Of a stretch of DNA of 64,000 bases, positions 34,298 through 43,033 are shown in pieces. A program made the position numbers and the translations under genes. Under the pieces are notes generated by a model, which made no database searches, was not told where the DNA came from, and worked only from the letters and a program-made list of their open reading frames with translations. The DNA is from Campylobacter coli 76339 (lineage in GTDB: Bacteria; Campylobacterota; Campylobacteria; Campylobacterales; Campylobacteraceae), in the NCBI GenBank assembly GCA_000470055.1, contig HG326877.1:546735-610734 (forward strand), written 5' to 3'. Within the stretch, counting starts at the first letter, position 1; each line of letters begins with the position of its first letter.

Positions 34298-34532
34298 TGA
34301 TTTAGACAAATTTTTAGAACTTTCTTATAAAAAAACTTAAATTTCCAAGAGTCAAATTTAAGGAAAAACTTATATTTTGATTTAAGTAAAATAAAAATAC
34401 TCTAATGCATTTATATTATTACGCCTTGCTTTCTCATACTGCTTATCTTAATTTAAATACAATAAATATTTTTTTAAATATAGATAGAAAAACATTGTTT
34501 AAGGTTTTAATCCATAATATTTTTCAAAAAGA

Positions 34533-35080
34533 ATGCGTTACAATAAGAAATTTGAACCTTTGATGGCATTTGATTTTATCAAGAGATTTGATTTACTTGC
34601 TCACATTAATGAAGAATGTTTTGAATCAAAAGGTGGATTTAGGGCAAGTTTATTTCAAAACAAGGAAAATCAAGAATTTATTTTAGCTATCGTAGGAAGT
34701 GATTTGAGACCTTTAAAATTTGATATTGGAGATTTGATCAGTGATTTTATACTTCTAAATGGAAAAATTCCTAAAAAATAATTTAATTCTTTATCGAAAT
34801 TTTATATGCCAATAAAAAAAGAATTTTGCCTCAGAAGTTCAAAATCTTTACACTTTTCAAGCCTCAGGTATTGCTAAAAAAATACTAAAGGATGTTAAAA
34901 ATAAAGCTTATATTCAAAAAATTTCTTATCATTTTCATACTTGTGATGATTTTAAAAAAATACATGGTATAAATTTAATTTTGTTCAAAATTTACATTCT
35001 AAAATAGGATATCCAATTTGGTTAAATATCGGAAACAAATTTCACCATCTCAAGCTTTGTTCCAAAATATTGTATAAGGT
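34533..35080 (+). pseudogene. Decayed lipase-like gene with the catalytic core deleted
   Basis: The first 82 codons (KRFDLLAHINEECF, then GGFRASLFQNKENQEFILAIVGSD) match the N-terminal part of Campylobacter class 3-like lipases, then stop at 34781. From 34828, in another frame, SEVQNLYTFQASGIAKKILKD and then ISYHFHTCDDFKKIHG match the C-terminal part of the same fold, followed by a stop. A third frame then gives SKIGYPIWLNIGNKFHHLKLC. The GHSLGG-type nucleophile region between the two parts is missing, so no active enzyme can be made. The 5' end could start at a later ATG. No convincing promoter or ribosome site is visible. Family assignment is from remembered patterns. Confidence 0.6.
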
Positions 35081-35120
35081 TTTAAATATGTTATAATTTT
35101 CCTTTTTAAAAGGATAAGAT

Positions 35121-36158
35121 TTGAAGGTATTGAATTTTTTTTATGAAAATCATCCCAAATTTGAAACAAGTTATGAAAGAAAGGTGCAAATTCCTCTTTG
35201 TAATATCATCATCAAAGGGCCAAAATTTAGTGGTAAAAAAACCTTGATTTTTAATTATTTGTCCCAATTTAAACCCAATGAAATTTTGTTTTTAAATTTG
35301 CATGATACTCGTTTTGAAAACCAAAGTTTAGAACATCTTCCAAATTTTTTAGAAAAAAATGCCCAGATAAAATTTCTTTGCATTTATAATGTTGATTTTA
35401 CCTTAAATTTACAAGATATGAAAATTCCTATCATCATCAGTACAGATAAAAAAGATTTGCATATCGAAGGATTTCAAGAGCTTGAGCTTGATTATTTTGA
35501 CTTTGAAGAATTTGTAAGTATCAGTAGAAAAAACTTACCGATAAACAATCTAGTGGGACTTTTTTTACAAAGTGGGCGTAGTAAATTAGGTGAAAAAAAT
35601 ATACTTTTAAAGCAAAATTTCAACACCCTAGAGCTTGAAATTTTAAAATACCTAGCTTTAAATTTAGGACAGCAAATCAGTATTTCCAAGCTTTTTTTAG
35701 AGCTCAAAAAAAAGCTAAAAACATCTAAAGATAGCGTTTATCACACCATAAAAGAGCTTAAAAATACCTATATCATTCATCCTATAAGCCATGATGAAAA
35801 AAAGCTTCAAAAAATTTATTTTAGAGATTTTGGCCTAAGAAACAATCTATGCATACAAAAAGATTTTGCCCATTTGTTTGAAAATCTTATTTTAAATGAG
35901 CTTTTCAAATTTAAACAAGAATTTTTTTACAATAAATTTTTTACATTTTACAGCAAGGTTTCAAAAATCGCATATATTTCTAGTCCGACACTGGATATAG
36001 ACTTGATCAAATTACGCGCTAAGAAAATTCTTTCTAAGAGTTTGGAACTTGGAATTTTTCATGTAGTTTTCATCACTCTTTCGAGCGAAGATAGCTTTTT
36101 TGAGCAAGGGGTGAAATTTGAAGTTTTACCTTTTGATAAATTTTCACTCGGCTTTTAG
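35121..36158 (+). CDS. AAA-type ATPase-like protein with winged-helix segment (Cj1533c-like)
   Basis: 345-aa protein starting at TTG with AAAAGGAT upstream. IIIKGPKFSGKKTLIFNYL (residues 30-48) is a P-loop, and the following strand FLCIYNVDF may be a Walker B-like site. Residues ~175-230 (LEILKYLALNLGQQISISKLFLE, then TSKDSVYHTIKELKNTYIIHPI) form a likely winged helix, and the C-terminal part resembles the DUF4143-type domain of this ATPase group. The reference annotation calls Cj1533c a helix-turn-helix protein. It may bind DNA, but targets and role are unknown. It converges with the Bax-like gene. Confidence 0.7.
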   Translation: MKVLNFFYENHPKFETSYERKVQIPLCNIIIKGPKFSGKKTLIFNYLSQFKPNEILFLNLHDTRFENQSLEHLPNFLEKNAQIKFLCIYNVDFTLNLQDMKIPIIISTDKKDLHIEGFQELELDYFDFEEFVSISRKNLPINNLVGLFLQSGRSKLGEKNILLKQNFNTLELEILKYLALNLGQQISISKLFLELKKKLKTSKDSVYHTIKELKNTYIIHPISHDEKKLQKIYFRDFGLRNNLCIQKDFAHLFENLILNELFKFKQEFFYNKFFTFYSKVSKIAYISSPTLDIDLIKLRAKKILSKSLELGIFHVVFITLSSEDSFFEQGVKFEVLPFDKFSLGF

Positions 36159-36164
36159 CTTAAG

Positions 36165-36896
36165 TTAAAAAGAATTTGGAGTATCGTATCGTTCAAGATC
36201 GTATCGTTGGATGATTTTAGTAACGATATTGATATAATAGCCCTTGCGCTCGGAGTAAGAATCCAAAGTTTTGATAGCTTCTAGTCCTGTGATTTCTTTA
36301 CCTTCGCTTTCGAATTTAGCTCTTTCGTTACGAAATTCTTCATAAGCAAAATGTCGATTTAAATTCAGCACATAAGAATCCACACTATCTTGCAAGTTAT
36401 CAAAAATTCTAATTTTATGTTTTTTATCAGGATCTCTTAGATCAGGGATTAAGCCCTTTTCTCCCCAAGTCCATTCTCCAAAAAGATTATTTGCCTCTCT
36501 TGCAAAACGACTGGTCCCTGTGGCACTTTCTACCAAAGCTTGGGCTATACCCATGGATTTTGGAATTTTTTGAATACGTTTTTTGTATTCTTCAAAATCA
36601 TAAAGATTTTCAACACGATATTTGTTTTTAAGATCGATCAGTCTTTCTAGATTGTTTTGGTTTGAATTTCTAAACCCATTTTTATATGCGTTATAAAAAA
36701 AAGCTTCTACAAAATCCCTTTCTTTAGCTATTTCTTCAAAACTTTTATCAAACATTGCATTCATTTTGGTAAAAAATATTTGTCTTTTTTGCTCTATATT
36801 GAGTTTGTAATACTCCTCCCCAAAGCCATTTTTAAATTCGCTAATGCCAAAAAGGGGGAGTAAATAAAGACTAAGAAAAATTATAATCCGCTTCAA
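36165..36896 (-). CDS. Bax-like glucosaminidase domain protein, exported
   Basis: 243-aa protein with signal peptide (MKRIIIFLSLYLLPLFG). The region IPKSMGIAQALVESATGTSRFAREANNLFGEWTW is the glucosaminidase/Bax core, with the catalytic Glu in the ALVESATG segment. It probably trims peptidoglycan in the periplasm. It overlaps the end of dapF by 26 bp, so it sits in the coaE-dapF operon, which links it to cell-wall synthesis (meso-diaminopimelate supply). Confidence 0.85.
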   Translation of the reverse strand: MKRIIIFLSLYLLPLFGISEFKNGFGEEYYKLNIEQKRQIFFTKMNAMFDKSFEEIAKERDFVEAFFYNAYKNGFRNSNQNNLERLIDLKNKYRVENLYDFEEYKKRIQKIPKSMGIAQALVESATGTSRFAREANNLFGEWTWGEKGLIPDLRDPDKKHKIRIFDNLQDSVDSYVLNLNRHFAYEEFRNERAKFESEGKEITGLEAIKTLDSYSERKGYYINIVTKIIQRYDLERYDTPNSF

Positions 36897-37620
36897 AGCA
36901 ATATCTCACTTTTCCCTTGAAAAATAATTCTTCATTTTCGTATTTAAAACTCACCTCTTCACCGCTTTTTGGGATGATTCTAGCTTGATTATGAATTTTT
37001 TTGTTTAAGAATGCAAGATAAAAACAAGCTCCCATGCCTGTGCCACATGCTTGCGTTTCATCCTCTACACCTCTTTCAAAAGTGCGAACTTTTAAAGTAT
37101 TGTCGTTTTCAACTTTTACAAAATTCACATTTGCATTATATTTTTCTCTCATTTGTTTGCAAAGCTTAAGATCAAACTCATCCAAATTTTCACAAAAATG
37201 TACTAAATGCGGAACCCCTGTATCGCAAAGTTGCCAGCTTTTTTCGCACTCACTAAAGGCATCTTGTATATTTTTTATTTTACCCAAAGAAACTTCTACG
37301 CTGTTGTTATCAACATTTGCTTTTATAATTCCTGCTCCGGTAAGAAAAGCCATATGAGGCTTAATGCCGTTTATATGATGTGCAAAATGTGCTGCTGCTC
37401 TTGAGCCATTTCCACACATTGAGGCTGTTGAGCCATCATTGTTGTAAAATTCCCATTCAAAATCGTATTTTTCATGAGGTAAAATCACTATAAAGCCATC
37501 TGCGCCTATGCCTTCATAACGATTGCAAAGTTCTTTAGCTAAAGCACTTCTGTCTTTTTTTTCACTTGCATTCATTATGACAAAATCATTGCCACTCGCA
37601 CAATATTTATAAAGCTTCAC
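36871..37620 (-). CDS. dapF: Diaminopimelate epimerase
   Basis: 249-aa cofactor-independent epimerase converting LL- to meso-diaminopimelate for lysine and peptidoglycan. The two catalytic Cys are in MCGNGSRAAAHFA and QACGTGMGACFYLA. The start MKLYKYCASGNDFVI is characteristic. It overlaps coaE by 4 bp and the Bax-like gene by 26 bp. Intact. Confidence 0.96.
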   Translation of the reverse strand: MKLYKYCASGNDFVIMNASEKKDRSALAKELCNRYEGIGADGFIVILPHEKYDFEWEFYNNDGSTASMCGNGSRAAAHFAHHINGIKPHMAFLTGAGIIKANVDNNSVEVSLGKIKNIQDAFSECEKSWQLCDTGVPHLVHFCENLDEFDLKLCKQMREKYNANVNFVKVENDNTLKVRTFERGVEDETQACGTGMGACFYLAFLNKKIHNQARIIPKSGEEVSFKYENEELFFKGKVRYCFEADYNFS

Positions 37621-38222
37621 ATTTGTCCTTTGGAAATATTTTGTATTACTTTAACACATTCTTGCCTAAAATCGACATAAGAGCTAGTATTTTTAATGAT
37701 AAAATCTGCTTTTTTAAGTTTTTCTTCAATATCCATTTGAGAATCAAGCCTTGCTTTTGCAGCTTCTAAGCGTAAATTATCTCTTTGTATGATTCTTTTT
37801 AGGCTAAGTTCTTTAGGAGCATAGATTAAGATAACTTTTCCTAAACCATCATAAGCGCCGCTTTCGAAAAAAAGAGGAATTTCTACAAAAAAAGGTTTAT
37901 TTTCTTGTTCTAGAATTTGCATTTGTTCTAAAATTTTAGCACGAATTTTAGGATGGGTGAAATTTTCTAAGATGATTTTGGCTTCTTTATTTTGAAAAAC
38001 AATTTCTCCAAGAATTTTTCTATCTACCCTACCGTCTGTTTTCAATAAATTTTTTTTGTGAAATTGAGAAAAAATTTGAGCCAGTTCCAAAGCATATTTA
38101 TCTAAAATTTCATGAGCGATATTGTCTGCACTAATGCTTTTAAAACCTAAAGAATTTGCGATTTCTATAAAAGTGCTTTTGCCACAGGCTATCGAGGCGG
38201 TTACAAAAAAAGCATTTTTCAT
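37617..38222 (-). CDS. coaE: Dephospho-CoA kinase
   Basis: 201-aa kinase for the last step of coenzyme A synthesis. The P-loop is atypical in being TASIACGKSTF (A-x4-GKS, where the usual start is Gly). SADNIAHEIL is the CoaE Asp/His segment and FFVEIPLFFESG the substrate strand. It is the first gene of the leftward coaE-dapF-bax operon, divergent from purM. Confidence 0.94.
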   Translation of the reverse strand: MKNAFFVTASIACGKSTFIEIANSLGFKSISADNIAHEILDKYALELAQIFSQFHKKNLLKTDGRVDRKILGEIVFQNKEAKIILENFTHPKIRAKILEQMQILEQENKPFFVEIPLFFESGAYDGLGKVILIYAPKELSLKRIIQRDNLRLEAAKARLDSQMDIEEKLKKADFIIKNTSSYVDFRQECVKVIQNISKGQM

Positions 38223-38282
38223 CTTATGCCTTATTAAAACTTTTTTCGTTAAAATACCTTTTTAGTTCTTAAAGGAAAATAA

Positions 38283-39272
38283 ATGAAAATTTCATACGAA
38301 GATGCTGGAGTAAGTATAGATAATGGTAACACCTTTGTAGAGGCGATCAAACCTTTGGTAAAAGAAACCTTTAACGATAAAGTTGTAGGTGGTATAGGCT
38401 CTTTTGCTGGAGCTTTTAGAATGCCAAGCGGCTTTAAAAATCCTGTAATTTTAGGGGCTACAGATGGTGTTGGGACTAAACTTCGTTTGGCTATTGATGC
38501 AAAAAAATACGATACCATAGGGCAAGATTTAGTAGCAATGTGTGTGAATGATTTGATTTGTAATTTTGCTACTCCTTTGTTTTTCTTGGATTATTACGCT
38601 ACGGCTAAGCTTGAAGTAGAGGTTGCAAAGTCAGTTGTAGCAGGCATTGCTAGTGGATGTAAAATGGCAAATTGTGCTTTAATAGGCGGAGAGACTGCTG
38701 AAATGCCTGGAATGTATGCAAAAGATGATTTTGATCTTGCAGGTTTTGCAGTGGGTATGGCTGAAGAAGATGAGATCGATAGAAGTAAATTTGTTAAAAA
38801 TGGCGATATTTTGCTTGCACTTCCTAGCTCAGGACTTCATTCAAATGGCTATTCTTTAGCTAGAAAAGTACTTTTTGAAAGTTTAAAACTGAAATTTGAT
38901 GATAAGATAGAGGGTAAAAATTTAATCGATGTTTTATTAGAGCCTACAAGAATTTATGTACGCGATTTTCTTACTTTAAAGCCTTATATCAATGCTTTAG
39001 CACACATCACAGGGGGTGGTTTGGTAGAAAATTTACCACGTGTCTTGCCTCGTGGAATGGGAGCAACTATACGCAAACATCATCTTAAAACCCCTGAAAT
39101 TTTCTACACCATAGGACAAGCTGTAGAAGAAAGTGAAATGTATAGAAGCTTTAATATGGGTGTAGGTTTAGTAATGGTTGTAGATCCATCTAATGTAAGC
39201 AAGGTTTTAGAAAACTCTGACGCTTTTATTATCGGTGAAATCACGATTAACGAAGGTGTTGTTTTAGAGTAA
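38283..39272 (+). CDS. purM: Phosphoribosylformylglycinamidine cyclo-ligase
   Basis: 329-aa AIR synthetase for the fifth step of purine synthesis. Characteristic strings are SYEDAGVSIDNGN at the start, GATDGVGTKLRLA, ALIGGETAEMPGMY and ALPSSGLHSNGYSLARK. AAAGGAA precedes the ATG. A single-gene unit with a terminator shared with dcuC. It is a distant relative of SelD, also in this window. Confidence 0.97.
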   Translation: MKISYEDAGVSIDNGNTFVEAIKPLVKETFNDKVVGGIGSFAGAFRMPSGFKNPVILGATDGVGTKLRLAIDAKKYDTIGQDLVAMCVNDLICNFATPLFFLDYYATAKLEVEVAKSVVAGIASGCKMANCALIGGETAEMPGMYAKDDFDLAGFAVGMAEEDEIDRSKFVKNGDILLALPSSGLHSNGYSLARKVLFESLKLKFDDKIEGKNLIDVLLEPTRIYVRDFLTLKPYINALAHITGGGLVENLPRVLPRGMGATIRKHHLKTPEIFYTIGQAVEESEMYRSFNMGVGLVMVVDPSNVSKVLENSDAFIIGEITINEGVVLE

Positions 39273-39298
39273 AATAAAGCGTTAATGTGCTTTATTTT
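39271..39298. terminator. Bidirectional terminator between purM and dcuC
   Basis: Perfect 10-bp inverted repeat AAAATAAAGC / GCTTTATTTT with an 8-base loop, overlapping the stop codons of both convergent genes and flanked by T-runs on each strand. Confidence 0.9.
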
Positions 39299-40749
39299 AC
39301 TCTATTAAGTTCTATTTTTGTGGAATTTTGCTCTTTGGGTAGAGGATTGGTCTGTGCTAGATAAAAGGCAACGGCTATATTGATTATCATAGCTATAAGT
39401 AGAAGTGGAGTGGTGCGTTTTATAATATCCATCGGATCTACTTTTACAAATCCAGCTAAAGCTATGATCCCACCTGCTATAGGAGAGGCTGCGCGCCCTA
39501 AACAAGATGCAATTTCTATAGGTAAAACAAAAGTTATAGGTGCAACGCCTAATTTTGTAGCTATATCAGGAGCTAACTTCCCAAAAGCGTTAAAAGCAGC
39601 AATCCCGCTTCCCATAATCACTGTAGCAAAATAAACCAAAAAGCTTAAAACGGTTATACTTAAAAGTATACCAAGCCATGCAAAATTTCCTGTTCCAAGA
39701 TCTGAAACAGCATTGGCAAGGATATTGATCCCACCTAAAGCTTTAATACCTTCAGCAAAGACTCCAGCAGCAACGATAATGCTTACAACAGAGATGAAAA
39801 TTTCAGCCATAGCCTTTAAAATCACCATCATATCTTCACCCAATTTTCTAGCATTTTTATGTCTTGCAAATTCAACAAGAAAAACTAAGGAAATGCTTAA
39901 AAAATTTGCTGTTACAACATCAAGCTTGATGGTAAAAAAATACGCTATAAATAAAAATACAACAGGTAACCAAGGAAAGAGTATATAAAAAGTAGGACAT
40001 TTAGGATCAATGATTTGTGGAATTTCAACTTCATCATTTAAGATTCCTTTTTCTTTATCTCTTTTATCAACCCAAGCAAAATAAAAAGGTATTAAGATAG
40101 CAATAACTACCACATAGGCAATTACGCTATAAATTTGATAATTTAAAAAAAGCCCCACGACATTATCGCTTTGTCCTACCATGTCTGCCATATTGATTGA
40201 ATTTCCATCTTTTGGACCATAATCAAGTGCAATTAAAGAAAGCACACATACAGCTGTAATAGGACGGATTTTAAGTGAGATTAAAACAGGATAAATACAT
40301 GCTAATAAAAGTAAAAGAAGTCCAGCATAGCTAGAAATAACAATTTTTAAAGCCATTCCAACGACAAAAGTCCCACTTAAAATCAAATATTTATTTTTAA
40401 TTTTTCCCAAAGGTTTGTTTGCTAAAAAAGCAAGTTTAGCCGAAGCATTGATATGTTTCATATAAGCAGCAAAACCTGCTACACTCATGATAATAAGCCC
40501 TACCCCAGAAAGCTGACTTTTAAAAGTTGCCGTGATAAAGGCGTAGCTATCAAGCAAAACATCTAAAAAACTTGCATGTTCTCTGCTTGGGGCTTTGGGT
40601 ATAGGTGCTCCTGTGATATAAAAAGCAAAAATAAGCAAGATAATACCTGAAAGTAAAAATACAAAAATAGGATTGTATTTTTTAAGTATGTAATAAGCAA
40701 CGACAATTACTGCTAAAAGTGTAGAGCATATCATAAAAACTGGCATCAT
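39292..40749 (-). CDS. dcuC: C4-dicarboxylate transporter, DcuC family
   Basis: 485-aa permease with about twelve helices, exchanging or exporting C4-dicarboxylates such as succinate. DYGPKDGNSINMADMVGQSDNVVG and the late ASCLGRAASPIAGGIIALAG are typical DcuC/ion-transporter superfamily segments. The reading frame is complete here. It runs opposite to purM. In the reference strain the CRISPR-Cas genes lie just upstream, between this gene and moeA; here that space is only 221 bp. Confidence 0.9.
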   Translation of the reverse strand: MMPVFMICSTLLAVIVVAYYILKKYNPIFVFLLSGIILLIFAFYITGAPIPKAPSREHASFLDVLLDSYAFITATFKSQLSGVGLIIMSVAGFAAYMKHINASAKLAFLANKPLGKIKNKYLILSGTFVVGMALKIVISSYAGLLLLLLACIYPVLISLKIRPITAVCVLSLIALDYGPKDGNSINMADMVGQSDNVVGLFLNYQIYSVIAYVVVIAILIPFYFAWVDKRDKEKGILNDEVEIPQIIDPKCPTFYILFPWLPVVFLFIAYFFTIKLDVVTANFLSISLVFLVEFARHKNARKLGEDMMVILKAMAEIFISVVSIIVAAGVFAEGIKALGGINILANAVSDLGTGNFAWLGILLSITVLSFLVYFATVIMGSGIAAFNAFGKLAPDIATKLGVAPITFVLPIEIASCLGRAASPIAGGIIALAGFVKVDPMDIIKRTTPLLLIAMIINIAVAFYLAQTNPLPKEQNSTKIELNRVK

Positions 40750-40970
40750 CTTTTCCTTGAGTATTTTGTAATCAGTGTTTAAATTATAGTATAAAATTAA
40801 ATAAATATATATTTTTTATTTAATTTTTTATTGTTTTCATTTTGTAAAGTGTGAAAGTAAGTAGGATTTAGGTAAGGTTGATTATCTGAAAGGGATTTTA
40901 GTCTTCAATAGTCTTAATTTGTCATGATAAACGAAGAGTGTCAATCTACTCTCATTATCTTTACACCTTT

Positions 40971-42161
40971 TCAAGGCATAAAGATAATATCTACCAAGCT
41001 GTCATTTTCTAAAATTTCAAATTCTTTTGGCGCTATCATCAGTGCAGCTTTATTGTTAAGATTATTTATGATCGCACTTGAGCCTTCTTTTTTGCCTTCT
41101 AAATTTGCCAAAATACGTCCATTTTTAAATTCTACATTACAAGCAACAAATTCCAAATAAGGTGTTTTTTTCTTATAACTTCCTTGCAAAAAGGCTTTGC
41201 AAATATAGTCTTTTGGTTGAAGTAGCCAAGAGTTTAAGATCTCTCTTGCATAAAGATTAAACATTACCATAGCTGAGTAAGGAAAACCCGGTAAAGCGAT
41301 GATGAATTTTTCATTAGCCTTAGCTATCTTGATATGTCTTCCTGGTTTGATATCCGCTTTATCGATGATGAGTTCATACTCTTTAATAGCTTTTTTTAAA
41401 AAGTCAAAATCTCCCATCGAAACTCCGCCCGTCGTAACCAAAATATCACAACTTTGCAATGCGCTTTCAAGGGTAGAAAAAGTAGCTTTTTCATCATCTT
41501 TTAAAAGCGGAAAAACCCTTGTATCACAATTTAAATTCTTAGCTAAGCTAGCTATAGCGATATGGTTTGAAGATCGAATTTGAGCAGGATTTTCTAAAGC
41601 TTCTCCTAGATCTTTTATCTCGCTTCCGCTACTTAAAACTCCTATAATAGGCTTTATAAATACACTGATGTGAAAAAATCCAAGTTCGGCCAAAAGAGCT
41701 ATTTCACTATAGCTTAGTTTTGTACCTTTTCTGAGTAGAATTTCATCTTTTTTATAATTTTCTCCGATTTCTCTAACCGCAAAGCCTTTAGAAACCTTTT
41801 TTTCTATAAAAAGTGTATCTTTTTCTACACGAACATTTTCAACAGGCACTAAAGTATCACTTCCTTCGCTCATAAGCGATCCTGTAAAGGTTTTGACACA
41901 AGTATCGTTTTCTACTTTAAATTCAGGCATAGTTCCTGCAGGTGTGATGCCTAAAATTTTTAAAGGCTTGTCTTGATCTTCAAATTTGATAGCATAACCA
42001 TCCATGGCTGAGGTTAAAAATTCAGGCTGATTTTTACTCGCTTTTATATCTTGAGCCAAAATTCGCCCCAAACACTCAGTAAGAGCTATTTTTTCCACTC
42101 TTGTAAAAGGTTTGATATGAGAGTGTAAAATTTTTAGACTTTCTTCATAAGATATTAGCAT
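40971..42161 (-). CDS. moeA: Molybdopterin molybdenumtransferase MoeA
   Basis: 396-aa enzyme inserting Mo or W into adenylylated pterin. Segments seen: FLTSAMDGYAIKFED (domain III), GVLSSGSEIKDLGE, the MPT-binding TTGGVSMGDFDFLKKA, and ALPGFPYSAMVMFNLY. It stands with moaE and moaD in a leftward cofactor operon. A second MoeA is known in C. jejuni; by position this is MoeA2 (Cj1519), which may favour tungsten given the tup genes nearby (inference). Confidence 0.93.
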   Translation of the reverse strand: MLISYEESLKILHSHIKPFTRVEKIALTECLGRILAQDIKASKNQPEFLTSAMDGYAIKFEDQDKPLKILGITPAGTMPEFKVENDTCVKTFTGSLMSEGSDTLVPVENVRVEKDTLFIEKKVSKGFAVREIGENYKKDEILLRKGTKLSYSEIALLAELGFFHISVFIKPIIGVLSSGSEIKDLGEALENPAQIRSSNHIAIASLAKNLNCDTRVFPLLKDDEKATFSTLESALQSCDILVTTGGVSMGDFDFLKKAIKEYELIIDKADIKPGRHIKIAKANEKFIIALPGFPYSAMVMFNLYAREILNSWLLQPKDYICKAFLQGSYKKKTPYLEFVACNVEFKNGRILANLEGKKEGSSAIINNLNNKAALMIAPKEFEILENDSLVDIIFMP

Positions 42162-42205
42162 TTTTATTCCTTAATTTATCAAGATTGATTTTTTAAAAGA
42201 TTAAA

Positions 42206-42652
42206 CTATGATTTTAAAAGACCCGCTCCACAAAGTTTGCTTGATCTTTCTTTGGCGTAAATTCTTTGCCTATTTATCACATCATATTTCCAAATGGGCG
42301 CACTTGCTTTAAAATCTTCTACAAATTCATTGATGAGTTTTAGTCCCAATTTTCTTTGCTTGCTTAAAACTCCTGCTAGATAAGAGCTTTCATGTGTTTT
42401 TACATCTCCGATTGAATGTGCAAAAAGTAAGATCACACCTTCTTCTTCAACTCTTTTTTGCCATTCATCAAACCATTTTTTCAAAAGCGGCTCATAAATA
42501 TCAAAGCTAAGTGCTTCAATGCCTCCTTCTTCGCGCACAATACCACAAAAAGTCAGCAAAGCACCGCAGTTTTTATCCTTAGCAAATTCATACCATTTTG
42601 CATAAATTTGCGGAATATCCAAGGCATTATTTGTCAATATAAATTCACTCAT
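42206..42652 (-). CDS. moaE: Molybdopterin synthase catalytic subunit MoaE
   Basis: 148-aa large subunit of MPT synthase, which transfers sulphur from the MoaD thiocarboxylate to precursor Z. GALLTFCGIVREEGG and FAHSIGDVKTHESSYLAGV are conserved, and the C-terminal part contains the basic PIWKYDVINRQR stretch that forms the substrate pocket. It immediately follows moaD (adjacent codons) and precedes moeA. Confidence 0.94.
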   Translation of the reverse strand: MSEFILTNNALDIPQIYAKWYEFAKDKNCGALLTFCGIVREEGGIEALSFDIYEPLLKKWFDEWQKRVEEEGVILLFAHSIGDVKTHESSYLAGVLSKQRKLGLKLINEFVEDFKASAPIWKYDVINRQRIYAKERSSKLCGAGLLKS

Positions 42653-42874
42653 TTAACCCCCACAAACCGGTGGCAAAAGTGCGATTTTATCACCATCTTT
42701 TAAGCTAGTATTTTCATCGAATACGATTTCATCATTTAAAGATACAGCGCAAAGCTCTAACCATTCTTTTAAGCTTTCATCTTCTTGTAAAATTGCTTTT
42801 AATTCTTTTAAATTTTTTATGTTTAATTCTAGTTTTGGTTTATTGATAGGACCTAAAAATTCTATACTCACCAT
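42653..42874 (-). CDS. moaD: Molybdopterin synthase sulphur carrier subunit MoaD
   Basis: 73-aa ubiquitin-fold protein ending in the required VCGG tail, whose terminal Gly is thiocarboxylated. LKDGDKIALLPPVCGG is the characteristic end. It is the first gene of the moaD-moaE-moeA operon; its stop codon abuts the moaE start. Confidence 0.95.
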   Translation of the reverse strand: MVSIEFLGPINKPKLELNIKNLKELKAILQEDESLKEWLELCAVSLNDEIVFDENTSLKDGDKIALLPPVCGG

Positions 42875-43033
42875 AATAACTCCAATTTTTTAAAAATGTT
42901 TTTAGTATAACATAAATGTTTTAAATTTTGATATTGAAGAATCTTGGAAACTAGGGTTTCTTTATACTCGAATAAAATCAAGTTAAAATTTGGCTTATTT
43001 TTGATATTATTTTTTGCTTAAAAAAGGAAGAAT

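Noticed and set aside
40750-40970. CRISPR remnant
   Set aside because: Only a ~10-base resemblance to a repeat end; no second copy, no regular spacing and no cas fragment.
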